DNA of 12,481 nucleotides from Acidimicrobiia bacterium (GTDB taxonomy: Bacteria > Actinomycetota > Acidimicrobiia > IMCC26256 > PALSA-555): assembly GCA_017853455.1 (NCBI GenBank), contig JAFMJM010000052.1:1-12481 (forward strand), written 5' to 3'. Under the pieces are notes generated by a model that worked only from the letters and a program-made list of their open reading frames with translations, was not told the DNA's origin and searched no databases. Within the stretch, counting starts at the first letter, position 1, and every line of letters starts with the position of its first letter. Positions 1 to 7,219 of the stretch are shown piece after piece. The position numbers and the translations under genes were made by a program.

Positions 1-1
1 C

Positions 2-1390
2 GAGAACCGCTACCCGGGGGCCCGCGTCGACGTCGGCAGCCACTTCTACTGCTACGCCTCGGAGCCGGCCGACCACTGGACCGAGTACTTCTCGCAGCAG
101 CCGGAGTTACAGGAGTACTTCGTCCGGGTGATGGACCACCACGGCCTGGCGCCGTCGATCCGGTTCGGGACCGAGGTGGTCGCCGCCACCTGGGACGCCG
201 ACCGGGCGGTGTGGTCGGTCGAGGTGCGCAACCCCGACGGATCGTCGGAGGTGCTCGAGGCCCGGTTCGTCATCAGTGCGGTGGGGTCCCTCAACCGGCC
301 GAAGCTGCCCGACATCCCCGGGATGGACGACTTCGCCGGACCGTCGTTCCACTCGGCCCGCTGGGACCACTCCGTCGACCTGACCGGCAAGCGGGTCGCC
401 CTGGTCGGGGCCGGCGCGAGCGGCTTCCAGATCGCGCCGACCATCGCCCCGCAGGTCGCGCACCTCGACGTCTACCAGCGCACCGCGCAGTGGATGTTCC
501 CCAACCCGAACTACCACCTGCCCGTGCCGCCCGGCGACAAGTGGGCCATGCGCCACCTGCCGTTCTACGGACGGTGGTTCCGCTTCCTCACCTTCTACCC
601 GGGGTCGGGCACGAGCATCGAGATGGCCCGGATCGACCCCGACTACGACGACGGCTCGGGGCGCGCGATCAGCGCCGGCAACGAGATGACCCGCGAGATG
701 TTCCTGTCGTGGATCACCGGCCAGATCGGTGACGACCCCGACCTGCTGGCCAAGGTCGTGCCCGACTACCCGGCGACGGGCAAGCGGACCCTCCAGGACA
801 ACGGCTCGTGGCTGGCGTGCCTCACCCGCGACGACGTCGAGCTGATCCGCACCGGGATCGAGCGGATCACCCCCGACGGCATCGTGACCGTCGACGGTAC
901 CTTCCGGCCCGCCGACGTCATCGCCTACGCCACGGGCTTCCGGCACTCGGAGTTCCTGTTCCCGATGACGATCCGCGGTCGCGACGGCGTCGACCTGCGT
1001 GAGGCGTGGGGCGAGCGGCCCTCCGCGTACCTCGGGATCGCGACTCCGGAGGCAGCCAACTTCTTCATGCTCTACGGCCCGGGCACCAACCTGGCCCACG
1101 GCGGGAGCCTCATCTTCCAGTCGGAGTGCCAGGTGCGCTACGTCATGGACGCGATCCGGCGCACCCTGACGGGCGGGCATCGCACGATCGAGGTCCGGCC
1201 CGAGGTGGCCGACGCCTACCGGGAGCGGTACCGCGCCGAGATCGCGCAGATGGTGTGGTCGCACCCGTCGGTGACCCACACCCACTTCAAGAACTCGCAC
1301 GGCGAGATCTGGACGGCGTCACCGTGGCCGGTGCCGACCTACTGGGCCTGGACCCACGCGGTCGACCCGGCCGACTACGTCTTCGCCTGA
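2..1390 (+). CDS. Flavin-containing monooxygenase, Baeyer-Villiger type (5' end outside window)
   Basis: This is the C-terminal 462 residues of a FAD- and NADPH-dependent monooxygenase that would insert oxygen next to a ketone, giving an ester or lactone. The reading frame is open from base 2, so the start and the first Rossmann motif lie upstream. The visible part opens with the family block ENRYPG.RVD. The Baeyer-Villiger fingerprint FxGxxxHxxxWD is complete at visible residues 111-122 and leads directly into the NADPH-binding GAGASG at 136-141. A QRT segment, an ATGF motif and the late FFMLYGPGTN block also fit the family. The ENRYPG.RVD..SHFY form resembles 4-hydroxyacetophenone monooxygenase-like members more than cyclohexanone monooxygenase, but the substrate cannot be read from sequence. 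By comparison with cyclohexanone monooxygenase roughly 50 residues or more are missing. A hairpin begins 26 bases after the stop. Family assignment is firm; the substrate is unknown. Confidence 0.93.
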   Translation, partial: ENRYPGARVDVGSHFYCYASEPADHWTEYFSQQPELQEYFVRVMDHHGLAPSIRFGTEVVAATWDADRAVWSVEVRNPDGSSEVLEARFVISAVGSLNRPKLPDIPGMDDFAGPSFHSARWDHSVDLTGKRVALVGAGASGFQIAPTIAPQVAHLDVYQRTAQWMFPNPNYHLPVPPGDKWAMRHLPFYGRWFRFLTFYPGSGTSIEMARIDPDYDDGSGRAISAGNEMTREMFLSWITGQIGDDPDLLAKVVPDYPATGKRTLQDNGSWLACLTRDDVELIRTGIERITPDGIVTVDGTFRPADVIAYATGFRHSEFLFPMTIRGRDGVDLREAWGERPSAYLGIATPEAANFFMLYGPGTNLAHGGSLIFQSECQVRYVMDAIRRTLTGGHRTIEVRPEVADAYRERYRAEIAQMVWSHPSVTHTHFKNSHGEIWTASPWPVPTYWAWTHAVDPADYVFA

Positions 1391-1416
1391 ACCCCGACTC
1401 GGTCGACCACATCGAC

Positions 1417-1472
1417 TTCGTTGTTTGGACGTTTCGGGGGGCCAGGGGCCCCCGAAACGTCCAGACAACGAA
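1417..1472 (+). terminator. Long hairpin, copy 1 of an inverted 53-bp repeat; probable terminator of the monooxygenase gene
   Basis: Bases 1417-1440 pair with 1449-1472 in a 24-bp stem around an 8-base loop. The only non-Watson-Crick pair is T1425 with G1464, a G-U wobble in plus-strand RNA but an A-C mismatch in minus-strand RNA, so the hairpin favours plus-strand transcripts, matching the gene that ends 26 bases upstream. There is no U-tract after the stem, as is common for GC-rich actinobacterial hairpins, so intrinsic termination is an inference. Bases 1419-1471 recur inverted at 4889-4941 with one difference. Confidence 0.75.
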
Positions 1473-1488
1473 CTGGGAGCGGGGCGCT

Positions 1489-1515
1489 GGGTCGGACCGG
1501 GTCGGAGAGGGTCGG
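1489..1515 (+). repeat. Three GGGTCGG direct repeats at 10-bp spacing upstream of the DUF11 gene promoter
   Basis: GGGTCGG occurs at 1489-1495, 1499-1505 and 1509-1515, exactly one helical turn apart, ending two bases before the proposed -10 box at 1518. Equal phasing would put the repeats on the same DNA face, as in an iterated operator or activator site overlapping the -35 zone. This is seen directly; the regulatory role is inferred, and chance in a G-rich stretch is possible. Confidence 0.4.
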
Positions 1516-1517
1516 GG

Positions 1518-1523
1518 TAGGTT
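1518..1523 (+). promoter_or_regulatory. -10 box TAGGTT of a likely leaderless promoter for the DUF11 gene
   Basis: TAGGTT fits the TAnnnT form of housekeeping-sigma -10 boxes. Six bases separate it from the GTG at 1530, so transcription would begin at or next to the start codon. There is no Shine-Dalgarno sequence in the gap, which supports a leaderless transcript. No convincing -35 hexamer was found. The same box and the same six-base gap precede the gene at 10609. Confidence 0.6.
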
Positions 1524-1529
1524 GGTCCG

Positions 1530-4500
1530 GTGCGCGGACCCTCGGCCCCCATCCGGATCCTGCTCGTCGTCGCCCTCGTGGTGGCGGCCTTCACGGCAGT
1601 GGCCGTGGCCCCGACGCCGCCTCCGGCGAGCGCCGCGGGGCTCCGCAACTACACCCTGCGCTACTCGAACAACGTCAACGGCCAGATCACGATGGCGGCG
1701 AACGTCATCCTGCGCTGTCCGAACGACACCGCCTCGACGACCCTCAACAACAGTTGCAACGGCGCGCGCAACGGCACGAACGCCGTCAACAACAATTCGC
1801 TCGACATGCGCTGGCTCGACGTCGACGCCGACCCGGCGACCTTCGACTCGTCGAGTGCGCAGCTCGTGCTCCCCGCCGGGGCGACGGTGCTGTTCGCCGG
1901 GCTCTACTGGACCGGGATCCAGGGCAAGGGGACCGTCATCACCAACGGCGGGTTCACCGGCGTCCCCCAGGTGGCACCGAACGCCGCCCAGATCGACCGG
2001 GTGAAGTTCGCGGCACCGGGCGCCACCGGGTACGCCACGATCACGGCGGCGCAGGTCGACACCGGACCGATCGCCAACAGTTCCGGCTACACGGCGTTCG
2101 CCGACGTCACCTCCCGGGTGGTGGCGGCCGGTGCCGGCGCCTACACCGTCGCCGACGTCCAGACCGGTACCGGTGGCAACGAGGCCGCAGGCTGGTCGCT
2201 GGTCGTCGCCTACGCCGACCCCACCGAGCCCCTGCGCAACCTGTCGGTCTTCGACGGGCTGAAGGTGGTCTCGGGGACCTCGTCGGTGAGCATCCCCCTC
2301 TCGGGGTTCAAGACCCCGTCCGCCGGCACCGTCCGGACCACGATCGGCGTCGTGGCCGCCGAAGGTGACGCCGGGACGACCGGTGACTACCTCACGGTCA
2401 ACGACAACGTCCTCACCGACGCCGTACACCCGCCCAACAACACCGAGAACTCGACCATCGCGAACCGGGGCTCGCAGGTCAGCACGAAGAGCCCCGACTG
2501 GCGCAACCAGCTCGGCTACGACGCCAGCTTCTTCGTGGCCGACGGGTTCCTCGGCAACGGTGACACGACGGCCAACTTCGCCGCCCGCACGACCGGCGAC
2601 ACTTACGCACCGCAGGCCATCACCTTCGCGACCGAGTTGTTCTCGCCGAACGTCGAGGTGACGAAGAGCGCGTCGGTCGTGGGGGGTGGCCCGGCCGAGC
2701 CCGGAGCCACCGTCGAGTACACGATCACCGCCACCAACAACGGCACCCAGGACGCCACCAACGTCGAGCTCGTCGACCCGATCCCGGGTGGCACGACCTA
2801 CGTGGCGTCGTCCGAATCGGTGACCGGGAGCGGCAATGCGGCGTTCGACGGCGCGACCGGCACCCTGACCGCCCGGCTCGGCACGGGTGCGACGCCGGGT
2901 GCCGGTGGAGTGCTCGTGGTCGCGGAGTCCGTGACCGTCACCTACCAGGTCACCATCGACGCCGACCGACCCCTCGGCGACGTGCTGCACAACGCAGCGA
3001 CGCTGTCCTTCGTCTCCCCCGACCTGGGGCTCCCGATCTCCCAGGTCGCCACCGCCGACACCACCGTCTCCTACCCGGACGTCGGCGTGGTCAAGACCAT
3101 CGACTCGGTGGCCGGCAACCGCTACACCTTCTCCCTCACGGTCACCAACAACGGCACGGCCGACACCTCCGACCCGGTCACGCTGTCCGACACCCTGGGC
3201 ACCTTCGGGACCCTGGTCTCGATCTCCGGGACGGGCTGGACCTGCCCCGGGTCGGTGTCGCCGTGCGACCGCTCCGACGTCCTCTCCCCGGGGTCGTCGT
3301 ACCCCGCCTTGGTGGTCGTCGCCGACTACGCCCCCGGACAGCCGGTGGAGAACGCCGCCGACCTCACGGCGGCCAGTGGCGGCCAGCCGTCCGACGCCGC
3401 CAGCCCGGCCCGACTCGACGACCACTCCGAGGTCTCCGCCGGGACGGCCGCCGAGTCGACGGTGGTCCTCCAGAAGTCGTCGCTCGACGGGATCGTCGGG
3501 TTCGGTCGTCCGACCCAGTTCCGCATCGACGCCTACAACCAGGGGTCGATCGACTCGCCCGACACCGTGGTCACCGACACGGTGCCCGCCGGTCTGACGG
3601 TCGAGGGCGCGACCGCGACGCAGGGCACCTGCGCCTCGGCGCCCGGCGCAGCCGACACGACCGTCGTCACCTGCACGCTCGGTTCCCTGGCCGTCGGTGA
3701 CGGTGCCTCCGTGACGGTGACCGTGACCGCCGGAACGTCGATCACCGGCACGACCGTCACCAACCACGCGACGGCGACGTCGTCGACGATCGTGACCCCG
3801 CCGACCTCCGACGCCGACCTCGAGGTCCGGCCGGCGACCGACCTGACGATCACCAAGACCGCCGACGTCGAGACGGTCGAGCCGGGCGACTCGGTCGAGT
3901 ACACCCTGACCGTCACCAACGCCGGCGACACCACCGCGGACGGCGTCCAGGTGGTCGACCACCTGCCGCCCGCGATCGACGCCACGGCGACCATCACCGC
4001 CACCCCCGACGGTGGCGGCACCTGCCAGGTCACGGACCTGGTCGTGGCCTGCGACTGGGGCAGCCTCGCTCCGACCGACATCGTCACGGTCACGATCCAG
4101 GCGCAGTTCGTCGGATCGGTGGCCTCCGAGGACAAGCTCGCCGTCAACGTCGCCGAGGTGACGTCACTCACCGACGAGCTCGACCCCACCGACAACGAGG
4201 CGGCGGTGACGGTCAAGGTGCTGCCGTTCGCCGACCTCGAGGCGTCGGCCTACGGCCCGGGGGTGGTGCCGCCGGGTGGCACCGCGACCCTGACGTTCGT
4301 GAACGCCAACAACGGGCCGACCACGGCCACCTCGGCGGTCACCGAGATCGAGATCCCGGGTGGTCTCGAGATCGTGTCCGTGCCGGGTGAGTGCGCGGTG
4401 GTCGGCACGACGGTCACCTGTGCCGCCGGGACCCTCGCCGCCGGTGAGGCGCACACGGTGGAGATCGAGGTCCGCGCTCCGGTGGGGTCGGTCGGTACGA

Positions 4501-4868
4501 CCAGCCTCACGACCGTCCACGTGACCTCGGCGGTCGACGACCCGATCCCCGAGAACGACGACGCCCTCACGCCGCTCGAGACCACGATTCCGCCGCGGAT
4601 CGACGACGTCGACCCGTCGGAGGGACCCGACGGCGGCGGCACCGAGATCACGGTCGACGGAGAGAACTTCGACTCCGACTCGACGGTCGAGATCGGCGGC
4701 GAGCCGTGCACCGACGTGATCTTCGTGACCGCGAACGAATTGCAGTGCACCACGCCGCCGCACGACCCCGGTCCCGCTGACGTGGTGGTGATCACCGGTG
4801 ACGGTCAGCGGGCCGTGCTGCCCGGTGGGTTCACGTACCGGGCGCCGGAGCCGAACTTCACCGGCTGA
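1530..4868 (+). CDS. Secreted DUF11-repeat protein with C-terminal IPT/TIG domain
   Basis: This 1112-residue protein is probably exported and works outside the membrane, as a surface or released structural or adhesive protein; no enzyme motif was seen. The N-terminus is a Sec-type signal: Arg2 and Arg9, a hydrophobic stretch at about 9-26, then a likely cut after ASAA at 33-36. Residues 37-372 form a large Asn/Thr-rich domain of the kind that often precedes DUF11 repeats, including the block GWSLVVAYADP at 221-231. DUF11-like beta repeats follow at about 373-515, 516-640, 643-767, 770-900 and 901-1018, each with a form of the YTxTVTNxG strand. An IPT/TIG immunoglobulin-like domain occupies about 1022-1104. 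All twelve cysteines fall in six close pairs. There is no LPXTG, C-terminal membrane helix or other visible anchor. The GTG start is supported by the signal peptide and by the TAGGTT box six bases upstream. Confidence 0.9.
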   Translation: MRGPSAPIRILLVVALVVAAFTAVAVAPTPPPASAAGLRNYTLRYSNNVNGQITMAANVILRCPNDTASTTLNNSCNGARNGTNAVNNNSLDMRWLDVDADPATFDSSSAQLVLPAGATVLFAGLYWTGIQGKGTVITNGGFTGVPQVAPNAAQIDRVKFAAPGATGYATITAAQVDTGPIANSSGYTAFADVTSRVVAAGAGAYTVADVQTGTGGNEAAGWSLVVAYADPTEPLRNLSVFDGLKVVSGTSSVSIPLSGFKTPSAGTVRTTIGVVAAEGDAGTTGDYLTVNDNVLTDAVHPPNNTENSTIANRGSQVSTKSPDWRNQLGYDASFFVADGFLGNGDTTANFAARTTGDTYAPQAITFATELFSPNVEVTKSASVVGGGPAEPGATVEYTITATNNGTQDATNVELVDPIPGGTTYVASSESVTGSGNAAFDGATGTLTARLGTGATPGAGGVLVVAESVTVTYQVTIDADRPLGDVLHNAATLSFVSPDLGLPISQVATADTTVSYPDVGVVKTIDSVAGNRYTFSLTVTNNGTADTSDPVTLSDTLGTFGTLVSISGTGWTCPGSVSPCDRSDVLSPGSSYPALVVVADYAPGQPVENAADLTAASGGQPSDAASPARLDDHSEVSAGTAAESTVVLQKSSLDGIVGFGRPTQFRIDAYNQGSIDSPDTVVTDTVPAGLTVEGATATQGTCASAPGAADTTVVTCTLGSLAVGDGASVTVTVTAGTSITGTTVTNHATATSSTIVTPPTSDADLEVRPATDLTITKTADVETVEPGDSVEYTLTVTNAGDTTADGVQVVDHLPPAIDATATITATPDGGGTCQVTDLVVACDWGSLAPTDIVTVTIQAQFVGSVASEDKLAVNVAEVTSLTDELDPTDNEAAVTVKVLPFADLEASAYGPGVVPPGGTATLTFVNANNGPTTATSAVTEIEIPGGLEIVSVPGECAVVGTTVTCAAGTLAAGEAHTVEIEVRAPVGSVGTTSLTTVHVTSAVDDPIPENDDALTPLETTIPPRIDDVDPSEGPDGGGTEITVDGENFDSDSTVEIGGEPCTDVIFVTANELQCTTPPHDPGPADVVVITGDGQRAVLPGGFTYRAPEPNFTG

Positions 4869-4888
4869 CCCGGTCGGGGGCACCGCCC

Positions 4889-4941
4889 TCGTCGTCTGGA
4901 CGTTTCGGGGGCCCCTGGCCCCCCGAAACGTCCAAACAACG
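4889..4941 (-). terminator. Long hairpin, copy 2 of the inverted 53-bp repeat; probable terminator of the minus-strand operon
   Basis: Read on the minus strand, this element matches 1419-1471 at 52 of 53 bases; the difference is at 4893/1467. Bases 4890-4911 pair with 4920-4941, with two imperfect positions (4893/4938 and 4896/4935). These are G-U wobbles in minus-strand RNA but C-A mismatches in plus-strand RNA, so the structure favours minus-strand transcripts. It begins 11 bases past the stop of the methyltransferase gene. It lies in the 84-bp gap between two convergent genes and may also stop plus-strand transcripts of the DUF11 gene, less stably. Confidence 0.75.
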
Positions 4942-4952
4942 GACCTGGAGGG

Positions 4953-5852
4953 TCAGGGGATCGGCACCCGGGAGACCACGACGTTGACGAGCTCGAAGGC
5001 GGTGGCGGCCTGCAGATCGCCGAGCGTGCGCACCTCGCGCAGGGAGCCGTCGTCGGCGATCGCCCGCCGGTGGGGGAAGGCGGCGCAGAGGTCGGCCCAG
5101 AACCCGTCGGGGTCGGCGTAGGCGCCGAAGGTGAACTCGAGCACCATCCGGGCGTCGGGGCTGCGGTCGAGCAGCGTGGTCATCCCGGCGAACACGGCGT
5201 CCTCGTGGCCCTCGACGTCGATCTTGCACAGGTCGAGCGTGGCCAGGTCGTGGGCGTCGGCGTAGTCGTCGAGGGGCGTGGTGGTGACCGTGAACGAGTC
5301 CTCCACCTCGGTCATGCCGATCCACGGACGCTGGGCCGCGACGTGCGTCTCGGCGCTCTCCAGCGACGCGCCGCCCCAGTGGCCGCTCCACACCGACAGG
5401 GTCGCTGCTCCGGTGCGGTCCGACAGGGCGACGCCTTCGAGCGCCGAGCGGTGCGCGATCCCGTTGGCGAGCAGCGTCCGGCGGAGGATGTCGCGCACGA
5501 CGGGGTTGGGCTCGAAGAGCCGGAACGGGCGCTCGCCGGTGAGCCGGTCGGCGACCATCAGCGTGTGGTACCCGAAGTTGGCACCGACGTCGACGAAGGT
5601 GTCGGTCGGGCGGGCGAGCGACACCAGCGCGGCCGAGACGGCGGGCTCCCACGGATCGCCCAGGGCGATGTGGGCCGCCACCGACGTGTCGCGCATGTCG
5701 AGGTAGATGGGCCGCCCGCACGGGATGCGGGTGAGCACCAGGTGGTCACCGCAGGAGATCGTCCGGTGCTGGTCGAGGTGGCGGAGCACCCGCTCGAACC
5801 GGCGGTCGAGGGCCCGCGCGGCTCGGGTGCGGGCGGTGCGGATCGGGTTCAC
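4953..5852 (-). CDS. FkbM-family SAM-dependent methyltransferase
   Basis: A 299-residue protein that should transfer a methyl group from S-adenosylmethionine, most likely to a sugar hydroxyl given its glycosyltransferase neighbours. The SAM-binding motif I is DVGANFGYHT at residues 88-97, followed by FEPNP at 113-117, and the FkbM-family signature KIDVEGHE is at 210-217. The N-terminal 30 residues are Arg-rich and could form an amphipathic helix. The start is the GTG at 5852: it overlaps the upstream stop as GTGA (5852-5849), has a GGGAG ribosome-binding site at 5862-5858, and the open frame further upstream has no family resemblance. It is the last gene of the four-gene operon and is followed after 11 bases by the hairpin. 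O-methylation is the usual activity in the family; the acceptor is unknown. Confidence 0.88.
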   Translation of the reverse strand: MNPIRTARTRAARALDRRFERVLRHLDQHRTISCGDHLVLTRIPCGRPIYLDMRDTSVAAHIALGDPWEPAVSAALVSLARPTDTFVDVGANFGYHTLMVADRLTGERPFRLFEPNPVVRDILRRTLLANGIAHRSALEGVALSDRTGAATLSVWSGHWGGASLESAETHVAAQRPWIGMTEVEDSFTVTTTPLDDYADAHDLATLDLCKIDVEGHEDAVFAGMTTLLDRSPDARMVLEFTFGAYADPDGFWADLCAAFPHRRAIADDGSLREVRTLGDLQAATAFELVNVVVSRVPIP

Positions 5853-7219
5853 GGCTGCTCCCGGAGAGTGCGGACCGCAGCGAGGAACGCGGCGGCGGTG
5901 TCGGCGACGGTGACGTCGGTGAAGTGCGCGGCGATCCGCGCGGTTCGTTCGGCCCGGGCTTCCGGGAGGTCGACGAGCTCGACGATGCGGTCCTGCCAGG
6001 CCGTCCGGTCGAAGGGATCGAGCAGGTCGGTGCACCCCTGGCCCGCCTCGGGCAGGCTCGAAGTGTCGGAGGTGATGCAGGGCGTGCCGAAGGCGAGGCT
6101 CTCGCTCACGGGGAGCCCCCACCCCTCGTAGAGCGACGGCATGCAGGTGAGGGCGGCGTTTCGGTAGCACCACGCCAGCTCGTCGTCGGTGGCGTCCTCG
6201 ACGTGGTGGACCACGCCGGCGAAGGCGGGGGTCTGCGTGAGGCGCGCGTACGTCTCCTCGAACAACCAGCCCCGCTTGCCGACGACCACCAGCTCGGGCA
6301 CGGAGTCGCGGGGCCGGTCGCGCAGGAGCATCTCCCACACGTCGAGCAGCAGACGGTGGTTCTTGCGGATCTCGACCGTTCCGACCGTCAGGGCGAACCG
6401 GCCGGGTGCCGCCGCGCCGGCCGGGAGCGACCGCGGTCGTGTCCCGGACGAGCGAGGGATCGCCGATCCGAGCGGGAGCAGCGTCGTGGGTGGGCACGGT
6501 GTGCCGAGCGAGGTGGCGAACGCGGCGAGGTCACGCCGGGTGGCTTCGGAGATGACGAGGAGCCGGTCGGCGGCGCGCACGAGGTGGGTGAAGTGCTCGG
6601 CGAACGTCCAGCGCGGCGCCGGGTGCAACGGGTGGTCGACGTCGGGGATGACGTACTGGGGTGCGACGATCGGGATGAGGTCGTAGACGGTGAGCAGGGT
6701 GCGGAAGCCGCGCCGTCGGCGCTGCTCGGCCAGGTGCCCGACGTCGCCGGACCCGCGGTCGAGGCCGAGCGAGCAGTACACGGTGTTCGGTGTCCACGTG
6801 TCGCTCAGGCAGGCTCCGCCCGGGTGGCGGCGGTCCGAGCGGACGGCGGTGGGCAGGCCCGCCGCCTCGGTGACGGCCCGGCGTGCGAACGAGCCGGTGC
6901 GCAGGATCGCCCGCGCCGTGGCGGGTCGCCGCTGTGCCACTCGGCCGATCGCAGATCGTGACGTGCCCGTCCGCACCGGCGCCGGGGTCCCGAAGCCACG
7001 GGTCCGGGCCGAGGGTGAGGCTGCGACGAGGTCGCGGACCCGGGCGGCGGGGACCTCGGTGAAGCCGCTTCGATCCTGGTCGTAGCGACAGAAGGTCACC
7101 GGCCGTTCGGCGGCGAGCAGGGCTCCGGCGACCGCGTGCATCACGCGCGGGATCCCCGACATCGGCGCGTCGAGCATCACCGACACGTCGAACACGAGGT
7201 CGGGTGCCGTCGCGCTCAC
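5849..7219 (-). CDS. GT4-family glycosyltransferase, second of a tandem pair
   Basis: A 456-residue retaining glycosyltransferase of GT-B fold that would add a sugar from a nucleotide-sugar donor to a glycan or lipid-linked acceptor, probably on the cytoplasmic face of the membrane. The N-terminal half starts with an FDVSxxL...SGIPRV block (10-25), typical of one group of GT4 enzymes. The C-terminal donor domain carries VGTVEIRKNH at 279-288 and the EX7E motif E365...E373 within EGWGLPVSE. An Arg/Ala-rich segment at about 97-131 is shared with the upstream paralog. The start is the GTG at 7219, which overlaps the upstream stop (7219-7216); no ribosome-binding site is evident, so it probably relies on translational coupling. 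It has exactly the same length as the preceding gene and is clearly homologous along its length, indicating tandem duplication. Donor and acceptor cannot be predicted. Confidence 0.9.
   Translation of the reverse strand: MSATAPDLVFDVSVMLDAPMSGIPRVMHAVAGALLAAERPVTFCRYDQDRSGFTEVPAARVRDLVAASPSARTRGFGTPAPVRTGTSRSAIGRVAQRRPATARAILRTGSFARRAVTEAAGLPTAVRSDRRHPGGACLSDTWTPNTVYCSLGLDRGSGDVGHLAEQRRRRGFRTLLTVYDLIPIVAPQYVIPDVDHPLHPAPRWTFAEHFTHLVRAADRLLVISEATRRDLAAFATSLGTPCPPTTLLPLGSAIPRSSGTRPRSLPAGAAAPGRFALTVGTVEIRKNHRLLLDVWEMLLRDRPRDSVPELVVVGKRGWLFEETYARLTQTPAFAGVVHHVEDATDDELAWCYRNAALTCMPSLYEGWGLPVSESLAFGTPCITSDTSSLPEAGQGCTDLLDPFDRTAWQDRIVELVDLPEARAERTARIAAHFTDVTVADTAAAFLAAVRTLREQP

Noticed and set aside
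107..109. TTA leucine codon in the monooxygenase gene, as in Streptomyces bldA-controlled genes
   Set aside because: A single rare codon is not evidence of such control, and the lineage here is not shown to use a bldA-like switch.
1417..1472. Hairpin copy 1 considered as an attachment site or transposon end
   Set aside because: No transposase or integrase is in the window and no target-site duplication was seen beside either copy, so only a palindromic repeat and probable terminator can be supported.
1287..3962. An 891-codon open frame on the minus strand, antisense to the DUF11 gene and the monooxygenase end
   Set aside because: Its translation is low-complexity (Arg, Gly, Val and Asp runs) with no domain, and it runs through the hairpin. 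The sense strand gives a clear signal peptide and domain repeats. Long antisense frames are expected at this GC content.
4800..4868. Possible sortase signal or membrane anchor at the C-terminus of the DUF11 protein
   Set aside because: The protein ends directly after the IPT domain in a short polar tail without LPXTG, hydrophobic segment or basic tail.
5853..6497. N-terminal extension of the methyltransferase frame to 514 residues
   Set aside because: The extension is a shadow of the upstream glycosyltransferase in another frame and resembles nothing. The GTG at 5852 has a ribosome-binding site and the GTGA overlap seen at the other two junctions.
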